21,763 bases of DNA, from the NCBI GenBank assembly GCA_019693395.1, contig JAAMXP010002095.1, forward strand, positions 1 to 21,763, in the 5' to 3' direction. Made by a program: the position numbers and the translations under genes. The notes beneath the pieces are model-generated. The model was given only the letters and a program-made list of their open reading frames with translations. It was not told the DNA's origin and did no database searches. This document shows positions 1-12,148 of this stretch, in pieces (within the stretch, counting starts at the first letter, position 1; each line of letters opens with the position of its first letter). Origin of the DNA: Ettlia oleoabundans (lineage: Eukaryota > Chlorophyta > Chlorophyceae > Chlamydomonadales).

Positions 1-2689
1 GGCCCCCTGCGTCTCAATCTTGGGCATGAGCGTGGACACCGTGGTGCCCGCCAGTCGGCTCAGAGCAAGCTGCCCATCCTCTGCCAGCAACGCCGCTTTG
101 AGCTTGTCCTCGAACAGCCGCGCCGCATCAGCTGCATCAAGCTGCTCGCCGCTGTCGGGCCGCGCCTTGTTGCTGATGTAATGCAGTGTCAAGTGCTCCT
201 GCCACTCGCTGGCTTTGCCCTGTATACCGTATGAAAGAAAAGACGCGCTCAAAGAACGAGCAGAGGTTCACCACATTGCAATTGGTAAAGGAAATAGTCC
301 GGCTGGCCCGCAAGCATGTATTGTGGTTATTGATGCATATGCGACCCAGTCCCTCATCCCCGCTCCCCGCCCTCTTGGCTGGCTGCTTGCTGGCAGCATC
401 ACATCACATGGCTTACAACCACACACGTAGATGGTAGACACAGCCTCGCTCACCTTGATGGCCACGCGCAGGTCCCCTCCATTCATGACCAGGTCCACCA
501 ATGGGTCCAGCCCCAACTGATCCGTGGAAAAGGAGATGAGGTTGGCGTGATCACGGTCCAACGCCAGCTGGGTGGCAACCAGGTTAACGTCGCCACTGGG
601 CAGACGCACAGTGCCGCTCACGCGCACCTGCAGAGGAGGACATGACAGCATCAGGGCAGATGTCTGTGAGCTGGGCAGAGACTGTGCTCCATGATGCCAT
701 AGTCCACACAGCCAGCCTGCCAGTTGGTTTGGCAAGCTTTACATGTTGCTGTGGTTGCACGGGGCGCCCACATACACATCTCCACCTCCACGCTCACATA
801 AACCTGCTGCCTGCCCCATGTCACACCTGGTCCGGGTGTGCCGGCCCGCTGACGGCCAGCTCCCCCTCCACTCCAAAGTTCATGACCAGCGGGTACATGG
901 CACGCAGGTCAGGGCCCAGGCAGATGGACAGTCCTGCAAGTGACACATTGTGCTGCCCCGCGTCCTCAACAATATGCTCCACAGCTTCCACCTGCACACA
1001 ACAAAACGCAGGGCCCATTTTGTAACATCAAGCACAGCCACAAATTGTGCGTGCAGGCGGATAGGCGATGGGGCATGCTTGATGACTTTTCCCTTTGCCT
1101 CCCACCCACACGTGCACACACCTCCTGCTTCATCACCGCTTCAAATTGCTGCGCCACATCGCTGTCGCCGCGCGTGAGGATTTCAAACACCCTGGCCACA
1201 GATGCACTGGCCCCTCCGGAGTGCCCGCCGGCTGCTGTGCCAGTGGGAGTGAGCAGCATGTCGCTGGCGCCAGAGGCAGTGCCAGGCACGTCTGCAGGTA
1301 CATGAAAAGGACAGCAGGCCACCTTGCATGCTGCTTGCCTGCCACCGTTCATGCATGCTAGTAACTGAATGTTCCCTTCTCCTTCCTGCGCTTTGGTGCC
1401 CTAACTGCACATCTCGAACCCCTCCCATTGTTGGTGCGTGCCCCATGCCTCTGCGCCCTCACGCGCGCGCCCTTCTTCCCCCGGGGCGCACCTGGGGCAC
1501 CTTGCGGCACAATGAAGATGATTCCTTTGCTAAACCGCATGCTGCCCGCCACGGTGGGGCTGGCCAGGGTGCTGGTGAGCAGTAGCGAAGCGTCATAATG
1601 CCCGGTGTACAGGTTGCGGAGGCGGAGCTCCAGACCAGACAACTCGGCCGCCAGCCGGTGGGGCAGCGGCGCTGCTGGCGGGGACGCTGCATGCTCGCTG
1701 CCGGCGCCACCGCCATAGATGGGCAGGCTGCCGCGTGCGCGAATGTGTCCCCGTCGCCCGCAGCGTGCGTCCAGCGACTCAACAGTCAGCATGCCACCGC
1801 CCGCTCGCACCTCGCCACTGACGTTGGTGAGCGGAAAGCGCAGCAGCGGGCAGTTGAGCGTTGCACGGCTGATGATGGCGTTGCCGCTCACTGCGGGCTG
1901 CTCCAAGGAGCCCCGCAGGCGCACATCAATATCTGCCAGCCCACTCTGCCAGCGCAGGTCCGGTGTGATGCTGGTCAGTAGTGCCATGCCACCGTCCTTT
2001 ACACTCAATCGCACATCCATCTGCTGCTCCCCCACCTTGGCCCCGCTCGAGGCTGTTGCTGTGTCGGCTAGGGGCACCACCCCGCCAGCCCGCACATACC
2101 CTGCTTGCCGGTGTCCCTCCGCAGGCACCACCTCCACGTTGAAGGTCAGCTGCTGTGCCTCACTCAGCCGCGCGCTGGCCTGCGCCTGTGACAGGCGGGT
2201 CTGGCCTGCAGGGGAAAGAAGGGGCAGCATGAATAAGGAGGGCGAGGGAGCGCTGTCAGCGCAGTAAGCGCAATTGGCGGCTAGGGTCCACTTAGAGGTG
2301 CAGGGCTCAGACCCAAAGTGCTGCGCCTGGCATGGCCCAACCACAGCAAACCTCAGAGGGCTCCATGACCAAGCATTCATTTGTTTTCCCCATAACACAT
2401 ATTGTTTGCCCCACCACCGCGGCTTTTCCACTCACCCACTGCCGCATCATACAGCCGCACTGCCACCTCCCCGGTAGGCTGCACCCTGCTGCCCGAGATG
2501 TTGCCAGATATGTACAGCAGGCCATTAATGGGTGAGTCGGCATCGCCCAAACCATTGCCAGGCAGGCCCAGTCCCTTGGTGGCACGCCCCACCGCATTTG
2601 TCAGCATGCCCAGCGGGCGGGGAGAGGGGATGGGCTGCGGGCGCTCAGCAGGTACTGCGGGCGCCGCATGTTGCAATGCTGGAATCGCC
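1..2689 (-). other. TIC236: TIC236 C-terminal TamB/DUF490 region (exons 18-23, incomplete)
   Basis: Exons 2689-2436, 2205-1492, 1291-1122, 991-827, 627-454 and 219-1 encode the most conserved part of the TamB family. Visible blocks are PINGLLYISG, VKDGGMALLTSITP, LRFPLTNVSGE, the SMRFSKGIIFIVP strand, MYPLVMNFGVEGEL, GDVNLVATQ, LGLDPLVDLVM and EDGQLALSRLAGTTVSTLMP. The last 219 nt are open to position 1 and stop in the middle of the domain; judged from plant TIC236, roughly 100 residues lie outside the window. In TamB relatives this end contacts the outer-membrane Omp85 partner, here expected to be TOC75. Confidence 0.9.
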
Positions 2690-5600
2690 CTACAAGCGGG
2701 AAAGGCAGAAACAGAATGCAGCAGCTCAATGTGGGCAAAAGGTGGAGATTGTGCTTCGCCCAACAGTTGGCGGTTGCAGCAGCAAATTGATTGGGTCCAA
2801 ATGGCAGTGCACCAAAGCATGCCTCGTCTAGCCCTCAGGCCGGCCACGACCAGGCCAGCACCCCCGCCCTACCTGAAGATGGGGCGCAGAGTGGCCATGG
2901 GGAAATCTGTGAGCAGGAGCGAGGCGTCTTGGTGCTCGCCCAGCAGCGATCCCCGCATGGACAACTTGGCATCACCCGCTTTGAGCACAAACTACATGCG
3001 CAGGGAAGGGAAATGCAGCAGACAAGACAGGCGCTGCCAAGTCCAGGTGGTACTATGGGCAATAACTGGCCACCAAGCGAAATGGGTCTTAGTACTTGAG
3101 GCAGACAGTCAAACCACTCATTTTTCCGCCGCATTCCATGGAGCCAGCTTCTGTCCCCAACAAGCACCCCTCCACCCCTGCCCACCTCCTGAAGCTGCAC
3201 GCCTTCCTCCGAGTGGTAGCTGCCGTTGGCCAGCAGCGCATCCAGTGAATAGGCACCCCACTGCCAGCCCTGCCCTTTCACATCAAAGTCGCAGCTTGTG
3301 GCGCTGCTACCGCCGCCATAAGCCTGGATGCTGCCGCTCCACTGCCCACGGACATCCTGCAGGCCGGGCAGGTGCAGCTGCTGCGTGCCGCCTTGCCCAA
3401 CATCCTGGCGCCCTGCATGCGCATGGCTCACCATGTTTGGCCCCCCTGGCTGCAATTGCTCAGCCATCAGGCGCAGCTGTATGTTGAGCTCGGCAGCCTT
3501 GATGCTTGACTGCTCAATGGCCTGCACATGAAGGGGCGGTGAAGGTGGCTGGCACCAACATGCCAACTCCTCTCAGAACTACTTCTTCTGCATTGTGCCA
3601 CCACCCAACCGCATGCAGGCTGAGCAACCCTCCTGCCCTTGGCTGGCTAAGCAGAAGGTGTTTGGAACCTGTTCGCAGGTGCCCCCGGCGCTGCTGCCCT
3701 GCTTGCTTGCCTGCAGGAAGGCGGCCTTAGCCCGCTCGTACTCAGTGGGTGACAGCGAGGTGGCGCTCTGCAGCAGGCGCGCAGCCGGCACAATCTCTTG
3801 CAGCTCTGCCCATGGCACAGACACTTGCACGCGCCAACGCCCGCTTGCAGCCGCCGCATCACCAGCCATGGCAGGCAGCGCCAGGTCCGCCGCGGAGCTG
3901 GGCAAGGGGGTGTTGGGTGGGAGGCTGTACTCACCCTGCACCTCATACCTGCAACAGGAACAGCCTGCCAGGTCAGCTTGCACTGGTCTGCTCGGCTGCC
4001 AGAAGTTTCGCAGAGGCGAAGCTAATCAACTGCCCAGTGTTGTGCTGGGGAATGCTAGGGAAGTCCCCCATGCCACCTGGCCTGCCAGCCCACCTGCTCT
4101 TCTGCTGCTGCAGCACCAGCTTCTCCAGCCGCACCACTTCCTGCTCCCAGCGGAAACCACCGCTAAGGCTGTCACCACGCAGGCCACTATACCGTGGGTT
4201 AGCAAGTGACACCTTGCCCCGGCCCGTGTGTGAGTCAAAGTTCAAGCTGCAACTGACCTCCTGCAGCCAGTTGGGAAGCACACAATGCTAAGATAAGGTA
4301 CAGGACAAATTGTGATACCACGGCCAGTGAGCAAGGAGCTGTGCCAATGCTGGCGACTGTATGTGCATTCCTAAGCAGGCCGTGCCTTCCTCCCCCCCAC
4401 CCACCCCACCCCATCCCCGCCTCGCAGGGCCACCCGCAGCCGCGACAAACAAACAATCCAACGAACAAACGAACCAATTAACAAATTAAGGAACAAACAA
4501 ACAAACAGGCAAGCAAAGAGGACTGTTGCAGGCGCCCTCCCGGTGCCCGAGCGTAACAGCAGTAGCGCACCTGCAAGTCCCCCCTCAGCGACGCCAGCTC
4601 AAGCTCATCCAGCTTGAGGGCAACAACCTGCAGCTTGGTGCACAGCAGCCAGCACACAGCAAGGCCAGTCATAGCCAGCATGAGGCGGGCCATAAGCAGC
4701 CCCTTTGGCACCAAAGCGAGACAACACTGTTGTCCAGTCGCCGCCAACTGCCCCGCCCTCCCAGCTGCCCCAGCCCACCTTGAAGTCCAGCTGTGATCCA
4801 GCAGCATTGATGTCTGCTGCAACCTGCAGCGGGCCACAGCGCATCTGCAGTCCGCCGCCACCACGATGCAGTGCTGTGTGCTGTTGCATGTGGCTTGCTG
4901 CCGCTGCTGCTACGGTGGAAGCAGGGGTTGCTTGGGGGCTGGCAGTGGGCTGTGTGGATGCTGGTGTGGTGCCCTCCGTCCCAATTTCCTCTGCTGAAAG
5001 TGCTGGCAGTTGCTCAGCGTATGCATCTGATTTGGCGGGGATTGCAGGTGCCAAAGCGTGCTGTTTCTTTGTGTGCGCCAGCATTGGCAGTGCCAGGTCG
5101 AGATCCAACACCTCACTGGCACGTTGTCCCTTGCCGTGCACACTGACGCCCACCTCTGATACAGACAGGCGTGCCGCCAGCTTCTGGAACAGCTTCAACT
5201 GGTTGACACGCATGCTCTCCAGCCCCAAATCCCCCTCAAACACCCAGGGGACAGGAGCAGGGGTAGGAGCGGGGATTGCACCATGAGTGGGGTTTGCTGT
5301 GGCACCGCTGTTGCCCTGTCCCGCTTCAGGGGCTGTTTGTCCATCAACAGTTGGCAGGTTATAAGGCATGGGACGATTTACCATGCCCGCCACCTTCACC
5401 CGGCCATTCAGTTTGAGGCGGAGTGGCTGCCCAGACTGCACTGCCAGTTGTCGCAGCGCAGCGTGTCCCCGCCCGTCCCTCGACACCATCGGCACCACGT
5501 CCAGCCCCCGAAGCCCCACCTCGCCATCCAGACCCGCCACATTGGGCCTGGCTAGTGAGGTGGCCTGCGCCTGCCTGACCGCCGCCTTGACCTCCTCAAA

Positions 5601-8600
5601 ACTGGGCGGCAGCAGGTGCACTGTGACGGCGGCATCAGCGTGGGGCGAGGCCAGGGTGAGGAGTGCGCTCGAGCGGCGGAGCTGCGCAGTGCAGGATGCG
5701 GAAGCCTCTGGCAGCTGAGCAGCCACTTCTAGGGTTGGTTCGAGGTGGCTACCCTGCAAGCATTGCATATTTGTCAGGGGGAAAACAGCTGTCGGGCAGC
5801 TAGGTAGGGCAAGCTGAGATGCTGGAAAACAAGCACCAATAACAGGCGCAGTTACAAGGGTTGATTTCATTTATGGTCCGTGGCAATGTCAATGTTCTGG
5901 CCATCATTCAACAGGAAAACAGGGGCCACAACGATGACGCCACCCATCCATGGCAGCACAGCAGTGAAGCGACCATGTCGCCCACCATGTCACGCCACCA
6001 GCACAGCACCCACCTGCACGGTTGCAGTGAGGCTGGCTCGCCCAAGCACCATGCCCGGCGGCAGCACAAGGCCATCAGGCAGGTAACGGCGTGCCACTGC
6101 CTCCGCTGCCAGGTCTTGGCCCTCGCCCCGCATCGACACGGCGGTGGGGTCTATCTCAGCGCGGGGCGAAACCCACATGCTGCCAGAGCCATGCAGCTGC
6201 AGCAGGGCAAAAATGAAGCAGGCAGCCAGCAGGCAGTGGATACACAGTCAGGTATGATGCAAAACTCGACTAGAAATGCCAGCAGGCAGGTAGGCAGGCA
6301 CACAACAGGGCAACTCAGCGCCCATGTACCACGATGCATTGCTGGCGATTGCCCACCTGGCCACCATCAACCAGCTCCGCGTGCCCCGAGTGCAGCTGCA
6401 GCGTCTCGGTGGCGGTATCCAGCGTAAAGACGACACCCGCACCCGACACCGGCACGCGGTCCCATGCACCCACAGCTCCCGGCTCAGCCAGCAGCGCAGC
6501 CACCGCCTCGCTTGCTTCGCAGTCGGCCAGTTGCGCAGGGTGGGGGCGCACCGCCCAGGCAGTGCCCGAGAACACCGGCTTCTCCAGCGGGCCAGTGACG
6601 TGCAGCACGCCCGCCACACCACCTGCCACCGGCTGCGGCGTGGGTCGCACACCTAGAGTGGCACGCAGCTGATTCAACTCCACCCCAGCCACATTTGCAG
6701 TCAGCCGGTACTGGCCCCCCTCGGGATTGAGGTCCAGGTCGCCTGCGGGGCGAAAAAACAATGCCTGGGTGGGTGGGCACGGAACCAGTAAAGATACAGG
6801 CCACGATCCACGCCAGGATGATAAATACACAAATCGGACATCAGTCAATATAGAGTTGACAGTTCTACTGCCCCACTACCCACGGCACTGTGCCCACCTG
6901 TCAGCGTCATGGGAACTGCGCCAAAGCTGCCGTTTGTGTTGTGCAGGTAGAGGCGGTCCCGCTCAAAGAGGAGGTCTAGGCTGGCCTCAATGATGTCGTC
7001 AGTAGCATCCCAAAAGTGGAAGTCAGCACCCCTGATTTACACAGGAAAGCGCTGTGACGATTTGAGGGCAGTGTGTTTGTGCTTGAGTAGATTAATGGTT
7101 GGGCTGCGAGTGTGACTGTCGGGCTAGCGCATCACGGGGTCGCATGTTTATGGCGAATTGCACAATGTTGTGATCTCCATGCCAGTCACAATCACGTCCA
7201 TGATATGAGCAGGCCAGCATTTGGCCACGACCCTCATGATACCATCAACCGCACCAGTGGCGACACACACCTGACATCCACACGGCCATAGAACTCCGGG
7301 AAATGCCAGCTGGCGGCGTCATGGGAGTAGATCCTCAGTTCGCCATCAGCCTGCAAACACGTGTGCACAACACTATACGGGCGTGAGCACCTGTAGGCGG
7401 GCAAGCAGCTCCTAAGCAAATCACATGTATACAGTTATGAGCACATGCCCCATCAGGCGGGTGAAAGCTGCAACCAGTCGACCCAGGCTGTATCCATGGC
7501 ACAGGTGTATTGAACACCCACCGTTCCGCCGTTGATGTCCATGGGCAGCTCCAACAGCCGCTCAATAAGTGGCGCATGCAGCCCCCGACCCTCGACCCTG
7601 ATGTCCAGAGTTGGCACCGGCAGGGTGGTGGCTGGCTGCGCAGTGGCACCTTGCTCGTCCGTGGCCTGCTTTGCCTGCTGCGCAGATGGTACTGCCCCGC
7701 TGGTAATGCCGCTGGCCTCCAAATGCACACGCAGCTTGCCGCCTGTGGGTGGCCGGTTGAAAGCGACATTAGCAGGAGGAACTGTGCTGGACTCAGGTGC
7801 TGGCTTCCCAGCAGCAGGGGGCGACTGCGACTGCTGCTCCAGGGCATGTAAGGCTGTGACGCCAGTGACGTGGCGCAGGTGTCGGTGCGCATGTGGTGAG
7901 GGCATGGTGCACTTGGTGGAGGAAGGGTGGCGCTGGTGGGGCGACGCGGTGAGGTCCAGGGAAAGTGTGTCATACCGAGGGCCCAGCCGCACATTCTGCA
8001 TAGCAGGGTAGGAATTGAAGGGTAAGGCACATGAGGTCCCTGCGCCAATCGAACAGGCAAGTGGGCTCAGTGAAGGTTGGTGCAGGTAATGCTCCTGATA
8101 TGGCTGCTGTGTGGCTGGTGCCTACAATCCTGTTTATTCCATATACCAACCACAAATCAGCCATTGCACTGCATTCCCAGCGGCATTGTGCAGTGTTCCA
8201 TGCTGATGGTGGCTTTGGTGCATAAGAGTGCATGGAGGTGGAATAGTGGGGGATGGGCATGCAGGCAGGAAGGCGCTGCTGCCAGCACGCACCACTGTTA
8301 CGTCTTCAAACCGGCGTGGAAGCGCCTCGCCGTGCACATGCGCGTCCACTGTGCCAGCCTGAAGTTGGATGCCACCCAGCGACACCTCGACCCGCTGCAG
8401 CTGCTTGACCAAAGCATCCACTGCCACACGCACATAGGTCTGCAGCGTGCTGCGGCGGTTCCCTGCATAAAACTAGTCATGGTAAACTGAGCAAGTGGCA
8501 CTGGTGATCACTAAGTATCCTTCATATGCCATCAAGCAGGCAAAGTTAACCATGCAAGGCAGCTGCTGATTCAACAGTGGCTCCCTTACCAACCCCATCA

Positions 8601-11600
8601 TACTACTGCTGCCGCCACCGCCAGAAAACAACCCAGTCAAATCCTTGAACTCACTGGCATCAATTAGAGCTTCTGGAGGGGCAGGCGTGTAGCAGGGACC
8701 ACTGGCTGCTGTAAAGTAGCCTGGGTGCAGGAAATGATGCCTGGTGTTGCCTATTTTGCCGGTGCCCCCGCTGCCACCCAGGCTGCTGCTCAGCTCCGCA
8801 TCGGCTAACGTGGGGTCCACAAGCTGAAAGACACCGCCATGTGAACCGCCACTGTCACTGCTGTCTAAGTCGGCAGCTAAATCAGGCCCGGTGCCTCGAC
8901 TGGCTGCAACACCAGCAGCTTCGGCAGCAACCTGATGCGGCGATTGCTTGTTGGCTGCAAGCCGGCTTCCAATCAACGCAGTGGCTGGTGGTCGCTGTTG
9001 TGACCAAGGCAGGCTGGCAGAGCCAACTGCATAGCAATCTCGCACAAGAAGTTGGAGAAGTTAAGGCACTGCATGGCTTCATAATATCATGGTGGCCAAT
9101 AACAGCAATCGCAATCGTGCCCTGCCCTAGCAAAGCTGTTACTAGGGGCGTTATTTATCAAAGTCATGCGCTGACCAAATGGGCAGCAAACCCCACCCTT
9201 TTTCCTCTGCGTGGAGGGGTCCACAACCAAGGCGGCGTAGGCGCGAGGCACAGCACTGCTGACTCGAGCAGACGGCTTGAGCTCCTCAGGGGCGTGCAGC
9301 CTGCCGATGCGGTTCACACAGCGCGCACCACCCTCGGCCGCAAGTCTCGGGCGCTCCTTTTCCCCAACAACAGTTGCATTCTCGGTCGTGCTGATGCGGC
9401 TGACCACTGGAGGCGGTGCAGCAGCTGCGACTGTCGGCTGCTTGAGTGGCTGGAAGCTGCCCGTAAGCGCAGGCAGGCTATTGATGCACAGCACAGCTGC
9501 CTGGCGCTGTTTGGCTGTCATCACAGCGGCTGGCTCTGCGCCACCAACCTCCTCGGAAACGGTGGCAGCAGCACCAAGATGAGGATGCACTGGCTGCAGC
9601 TCTGCTGCTGCAGCTGTCCTGGCTGCCACCTGCTGCAGCTGTTGCCCAAGGTTGGTGGAGAACAGTTTACCACTGGGCACTTGGAGCGGATGCAACTGCT
9701 TGTTCAGTGCCGCAGCAGTTCCACGCCATTCAGGCACTTTGCTGGGGCCCCTATTGTCACAGACGAAGAGTTTGTTGGCTTCGGCAGGTACTGAAGCGAG
9801 GGCTGGCGCTGTTGCTGCCGCAGGTCGCTGCTCCAGCTCGTGCTGCGAATGGGTTCCACATCTCTGCTGACGCAGCTTTCTGTGCTGAGGCTCATGCTGC
9901 GTATCCTGCGACTGGCCGCTCGTGGCTGCTGCACCATGGGTGCTGACTTTGGCAAGCTTGGGGCTTGCATGATGGGCAGTTTTGCCAGGTTTTGCAGCCT
10001 CAACCGCACCAGGCTGGTTGGCAATGCTGCCAATGAAGCTGCTGCTGCTGCTGGGCTCTGCTGAGCCATGCTGCATTGCCATAACGTTGCTATCCTCATC
10101 AACATTGGTGCAGGACACTGCACCACCACGTGTGCCATAATTGTGCTTCTGCCGCTGCTGCTGCAATGTGTAGCCACGACCCGCCTGCAGTCTCATGGCA
10201 TTCAGCAGTGCTATCTGCCGCTGCACACGCATGCTACCGCTTCTGCCACCTCCTGGTTCTCCAGCACTGCTGCAAGCTGACTGCTGCCCATCCTCCTGCT
10301 GCTGGAGCCAAGGAAACCTATCTGTGAGGCTACCCTTGCTGCTGTTGTTGCTAGTACTACTGGCAACAGGCGCCCGTGCAAGCTTATGGAGCTGCCCTTC
10401 CCCACAATGTTGCTGCTGCTTCCTATGAAGCAAATCACTACCACTCTGAAAGCTGCGAGAAAGAGGCTGGAAACAGCCAGGGGCGCTACTGGCGTACCCC
10501 TCATGCATCAAGCTGGTAGCCCCACCAAGCCCCATCAGCAATGCTTTTGACTGCGGCTCAGGGTCAGTGGCTGACTGTTGTGCAGTTGCCCCCTTAGCCA
10601 GCGTTCGCGCCAGCTGATCAACCAGCTCCTGCAGTTGACGGCTGCTGGCTGCAGCCGGATTGCCCGCTGCCTCCAACCGCTGTCGAGCATCTCCAGCCTT
10701 GATGGCCACCAGTGATGCTGCACAACTTTGGTGGCTGCCTGTATGTCGTGCGGTACTGGCTGTAGTGCTGGTGCTGGTGGTGGTTTTGGTTTTGCCACCG
10801 CCATTCTGAGCCGCTGCTGCAGGTCTACTGTCCGCGGCACCTACCCCACCATTTTGAGCGCCGCCACCAACCTCACTGCTGCCGCTGTTGCCGCTGCCTG
10901 CCCCTGGCACAAAGTTGCGTGCTGAGGGTGAGGTATCCTCAGGGAAGCCAAACCAGCTGAAGTTGGACGCCTGCACCAGATCCACCTGCACTCCAGCAGA
11001 CAGCCATGGCGGCAGATTAGCCAGCTGTTTATGCAACGACTCTCCACCGCACTTTGCGGGTTGCATGCAATGCCACCCTGTTGTACTGCTGGTGGCTGAT
11101 GCGTGCAAGTTTGACACCAGATCTCGTGTGCAGAGCCGAACAACCTACCCAAACAACCTACCTGCGCGCCATGAGCTTTCGCCATCAACACCACCCGACG
11201 CTGCAATAAAGACTGCACCGGGTCCACAGAAACTGCCAGCCGCTGCACTCTTGCACTGCTGCGCTCCACGGGTCCCGGGCCCACATGCACAGGGCCCAAG
11301 CTGCCTAGTGGCGTCAGGCCCAGCACTCCCGTGGGTGCTACCCAGTGAACTGCCCCCAGCTCCACCTCACGTTGCAGCAAAGCGCTGGCGGCAGCCTGCA
11401 CTTGTGGTACCAGCTGGCGGTTGATGGCGGGGACACCCCATGCATTGGCAACTGCCGTGGCCGAAAGTGCCAGCAGGCCCAGCCCCAGCACTATGCGTGC
11501 AACGGCATGCTGTAGTAAGCGGCGCTGCGCTTCCCACAAAGCTGCAGTGCAGGCAGAAGAGCAGACGGGCATGCAGCCCGGGTTGGGATAGAAGGGAGAT

Positions 11601-12148
11601 AGTGGCACAGCACGTAGCATAGATGCATGTAAATGCATGCTGCGCACCCGTGCATGGTAGAGCCTCAATCAAATATACGTGGTCAGCCGAAGTGCACCAG
11701 CATGTCCGCAAGCACACCTTGAACACCTTGGTAAAGAGCCAGGCCCAGTGGCTTGAGCTTGCTGCGAAGCTCAAGCAATGCAGCCAAGGGTCCATCATCT
11801 GGCGGCTGGGTGGACGCGTTGCACACGAGCAAAGCAGGACTGCGATGTGCCAACCGTCGAGCGGCGCTGCGGCTGCTACACGGCGGCCGCCAGCCTTGTG
11901 GAGGCACTAACAACTGGGCACCTGCATGCAACATTGTGCTTGAAAGGCGTAGGCATGTATGGGCCTGCTGTCGGAACAAAAAGAGGCCGACAGGGTGGGC
12001 AAGCCCTGCAGCAAAACACTGCCTGCAGCGCACCTAGCAGGGCCGGTCGCCAAAAGCGCACCCAACTGGGAGCGGGCTGCAGCCGCCCGCTAGCACGGAA
12101 GGGGCGCCAGCCTCCACTGCTAGATGTGCTGCCAGCACGAAGCCGCAT
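1..12148 (-). CDS. TIC236: TIC236, TamB-like plastid inner-envelope translocon protein (C-terminus beyond window)
   Basis: Large inner-envelope protein that bridges the TIC and TOC import translocons; its C-terminal TamB/DUF490 domain is known to bind the TOC75 POTRA domains in plants. Exons, 5' to 3' on the minus strand: 12148-12034, 11921-11718, 11541-11162, 10985-9197, 9026-8590, 8439-8293, 7995-7522, 7350-7271, 7031-6898, 6742-6357, 6196-6014, 5753-4779, 4627-4571, 4260-4094, 3948-3711, 3521-3186, 2991-2873, 2689-2436, 2205-1492, 1291-1122, 991-827, 627-454, 219-1. All phases agree and sum to 7,917 nt (2,639 codons). A basic, Ser/Ala-rich N-terminus looks like a transit peptide, and one membrane helix lies near residues 118-140. 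Blocks matching plant TIC236 include NFSWFGFPED, LDELELASLRG, RYEVQGEY, INGLLYISG, VKDGGMALLT, NGDVNLVATQ-like GDVNLVATQ, GLDPL and EDGQLALSRLA. I am very sure of the identity, less sure of exon 1, the 3711 donor and the 8439 acceptor. Confidence 0.93.
4261..4570 (-). repeat. Intron 13 of TIC236 with a (GTTT)n tract and a C/G-run tract
   Basis: This 310-nt intron holds two simple-sequence elements. At 4443-4506 the plus strand reads as imperfect AAAC/CAAA tetranucleotide repeats (GTTT on the transcript). At 4390-4420 the plus strand is almost pure C in runs of 3-7 (CCCCCCC, CCC, CCCC, CCCC, CCCC), so the pre-mRNA has at least four guanine runs separated by 1-3 bases. Confidence 0.8.
9197..10985 (-). 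other. TIC236: TIC236 exon 4: 596-codon exon dominated by low-complexity Ser/Gln/Gly/Ala sequence
   Basis: The first 28 codons carry the conserved NFSWFGFPED...NFVPG block. From about 10901 down to about 9290 the frame stays open for more than 530 codons but consists of Gly/Ser runs, Gln clusters (QQQQ, KQQQHC), Ala runs and scattered His/Lys, with no fold I recognise. It ends with a more ordinary segment (YAALVVDPSTQRKK) before the GTGGGG donor at 9196. The Gln and Ala clusters are written by imperfect CAG/GCA (plus-strand CTG/TGC) repeats, for example near 10036-10050 and 10151-10163. It is probably a disordered linker between the membrane anchor and the beta-rich body. Hidden introns inside it cannot be excluded. 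Confidence 0.65.
11162..12148 (-). other. TIC236: TIC236 N-terminal exons 1-3: transit peptide and membrane anchor
   Basis: The preferred start is the ATG at 12148-12146. It opens a 38-codon exon rich in Arg, Ser and Ala with few acidic residues, typical of a plastid transit peptide, and ends at a GTGCGC donor (12033). Exon 2 (11921-11718) joins in phase 1 and carries the LLVCNAS stretch, a plausible processing region, followed by acidic PPDDGP. Exon 3 (11541-11162) encodes a hydrophobic helix from about residue 118 (AVARIVLGLGLLALSATAV) and then the conserved LGSLGPVHVGPG and SVDPVQSLLQRR blocks that mark the start of the intermembrane-space part in this family. An unspliced alternative starts at the ATG at 11934-11932 in the exon 2 frame. 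Confidence 0.7.

Noticed and set aside
2402..3487. Plus-strand open frame of 361 codons
   Set aside because: It is antisense to TIC236 exons 16-18, which have clear family matches. Its composition (Pro, Ser, Arg, Cys-rich) is that expected from GC-biased codons read backwards.
6743..6897. Possible intronic C/D snoRNA (TGACTGATGTC on the minus strand)
   Set aside because: The C-box match is poor, and no D box with a terminal stem is present at a suitable distance.
8841..9794. Plus-strand open frame of 317 codons
   Set aside because: It lies antisense to TIC236 exons 4-5, is Cys/Trp/His-rich and matches no family. It is a shadow of the CAG-rich coding strand.
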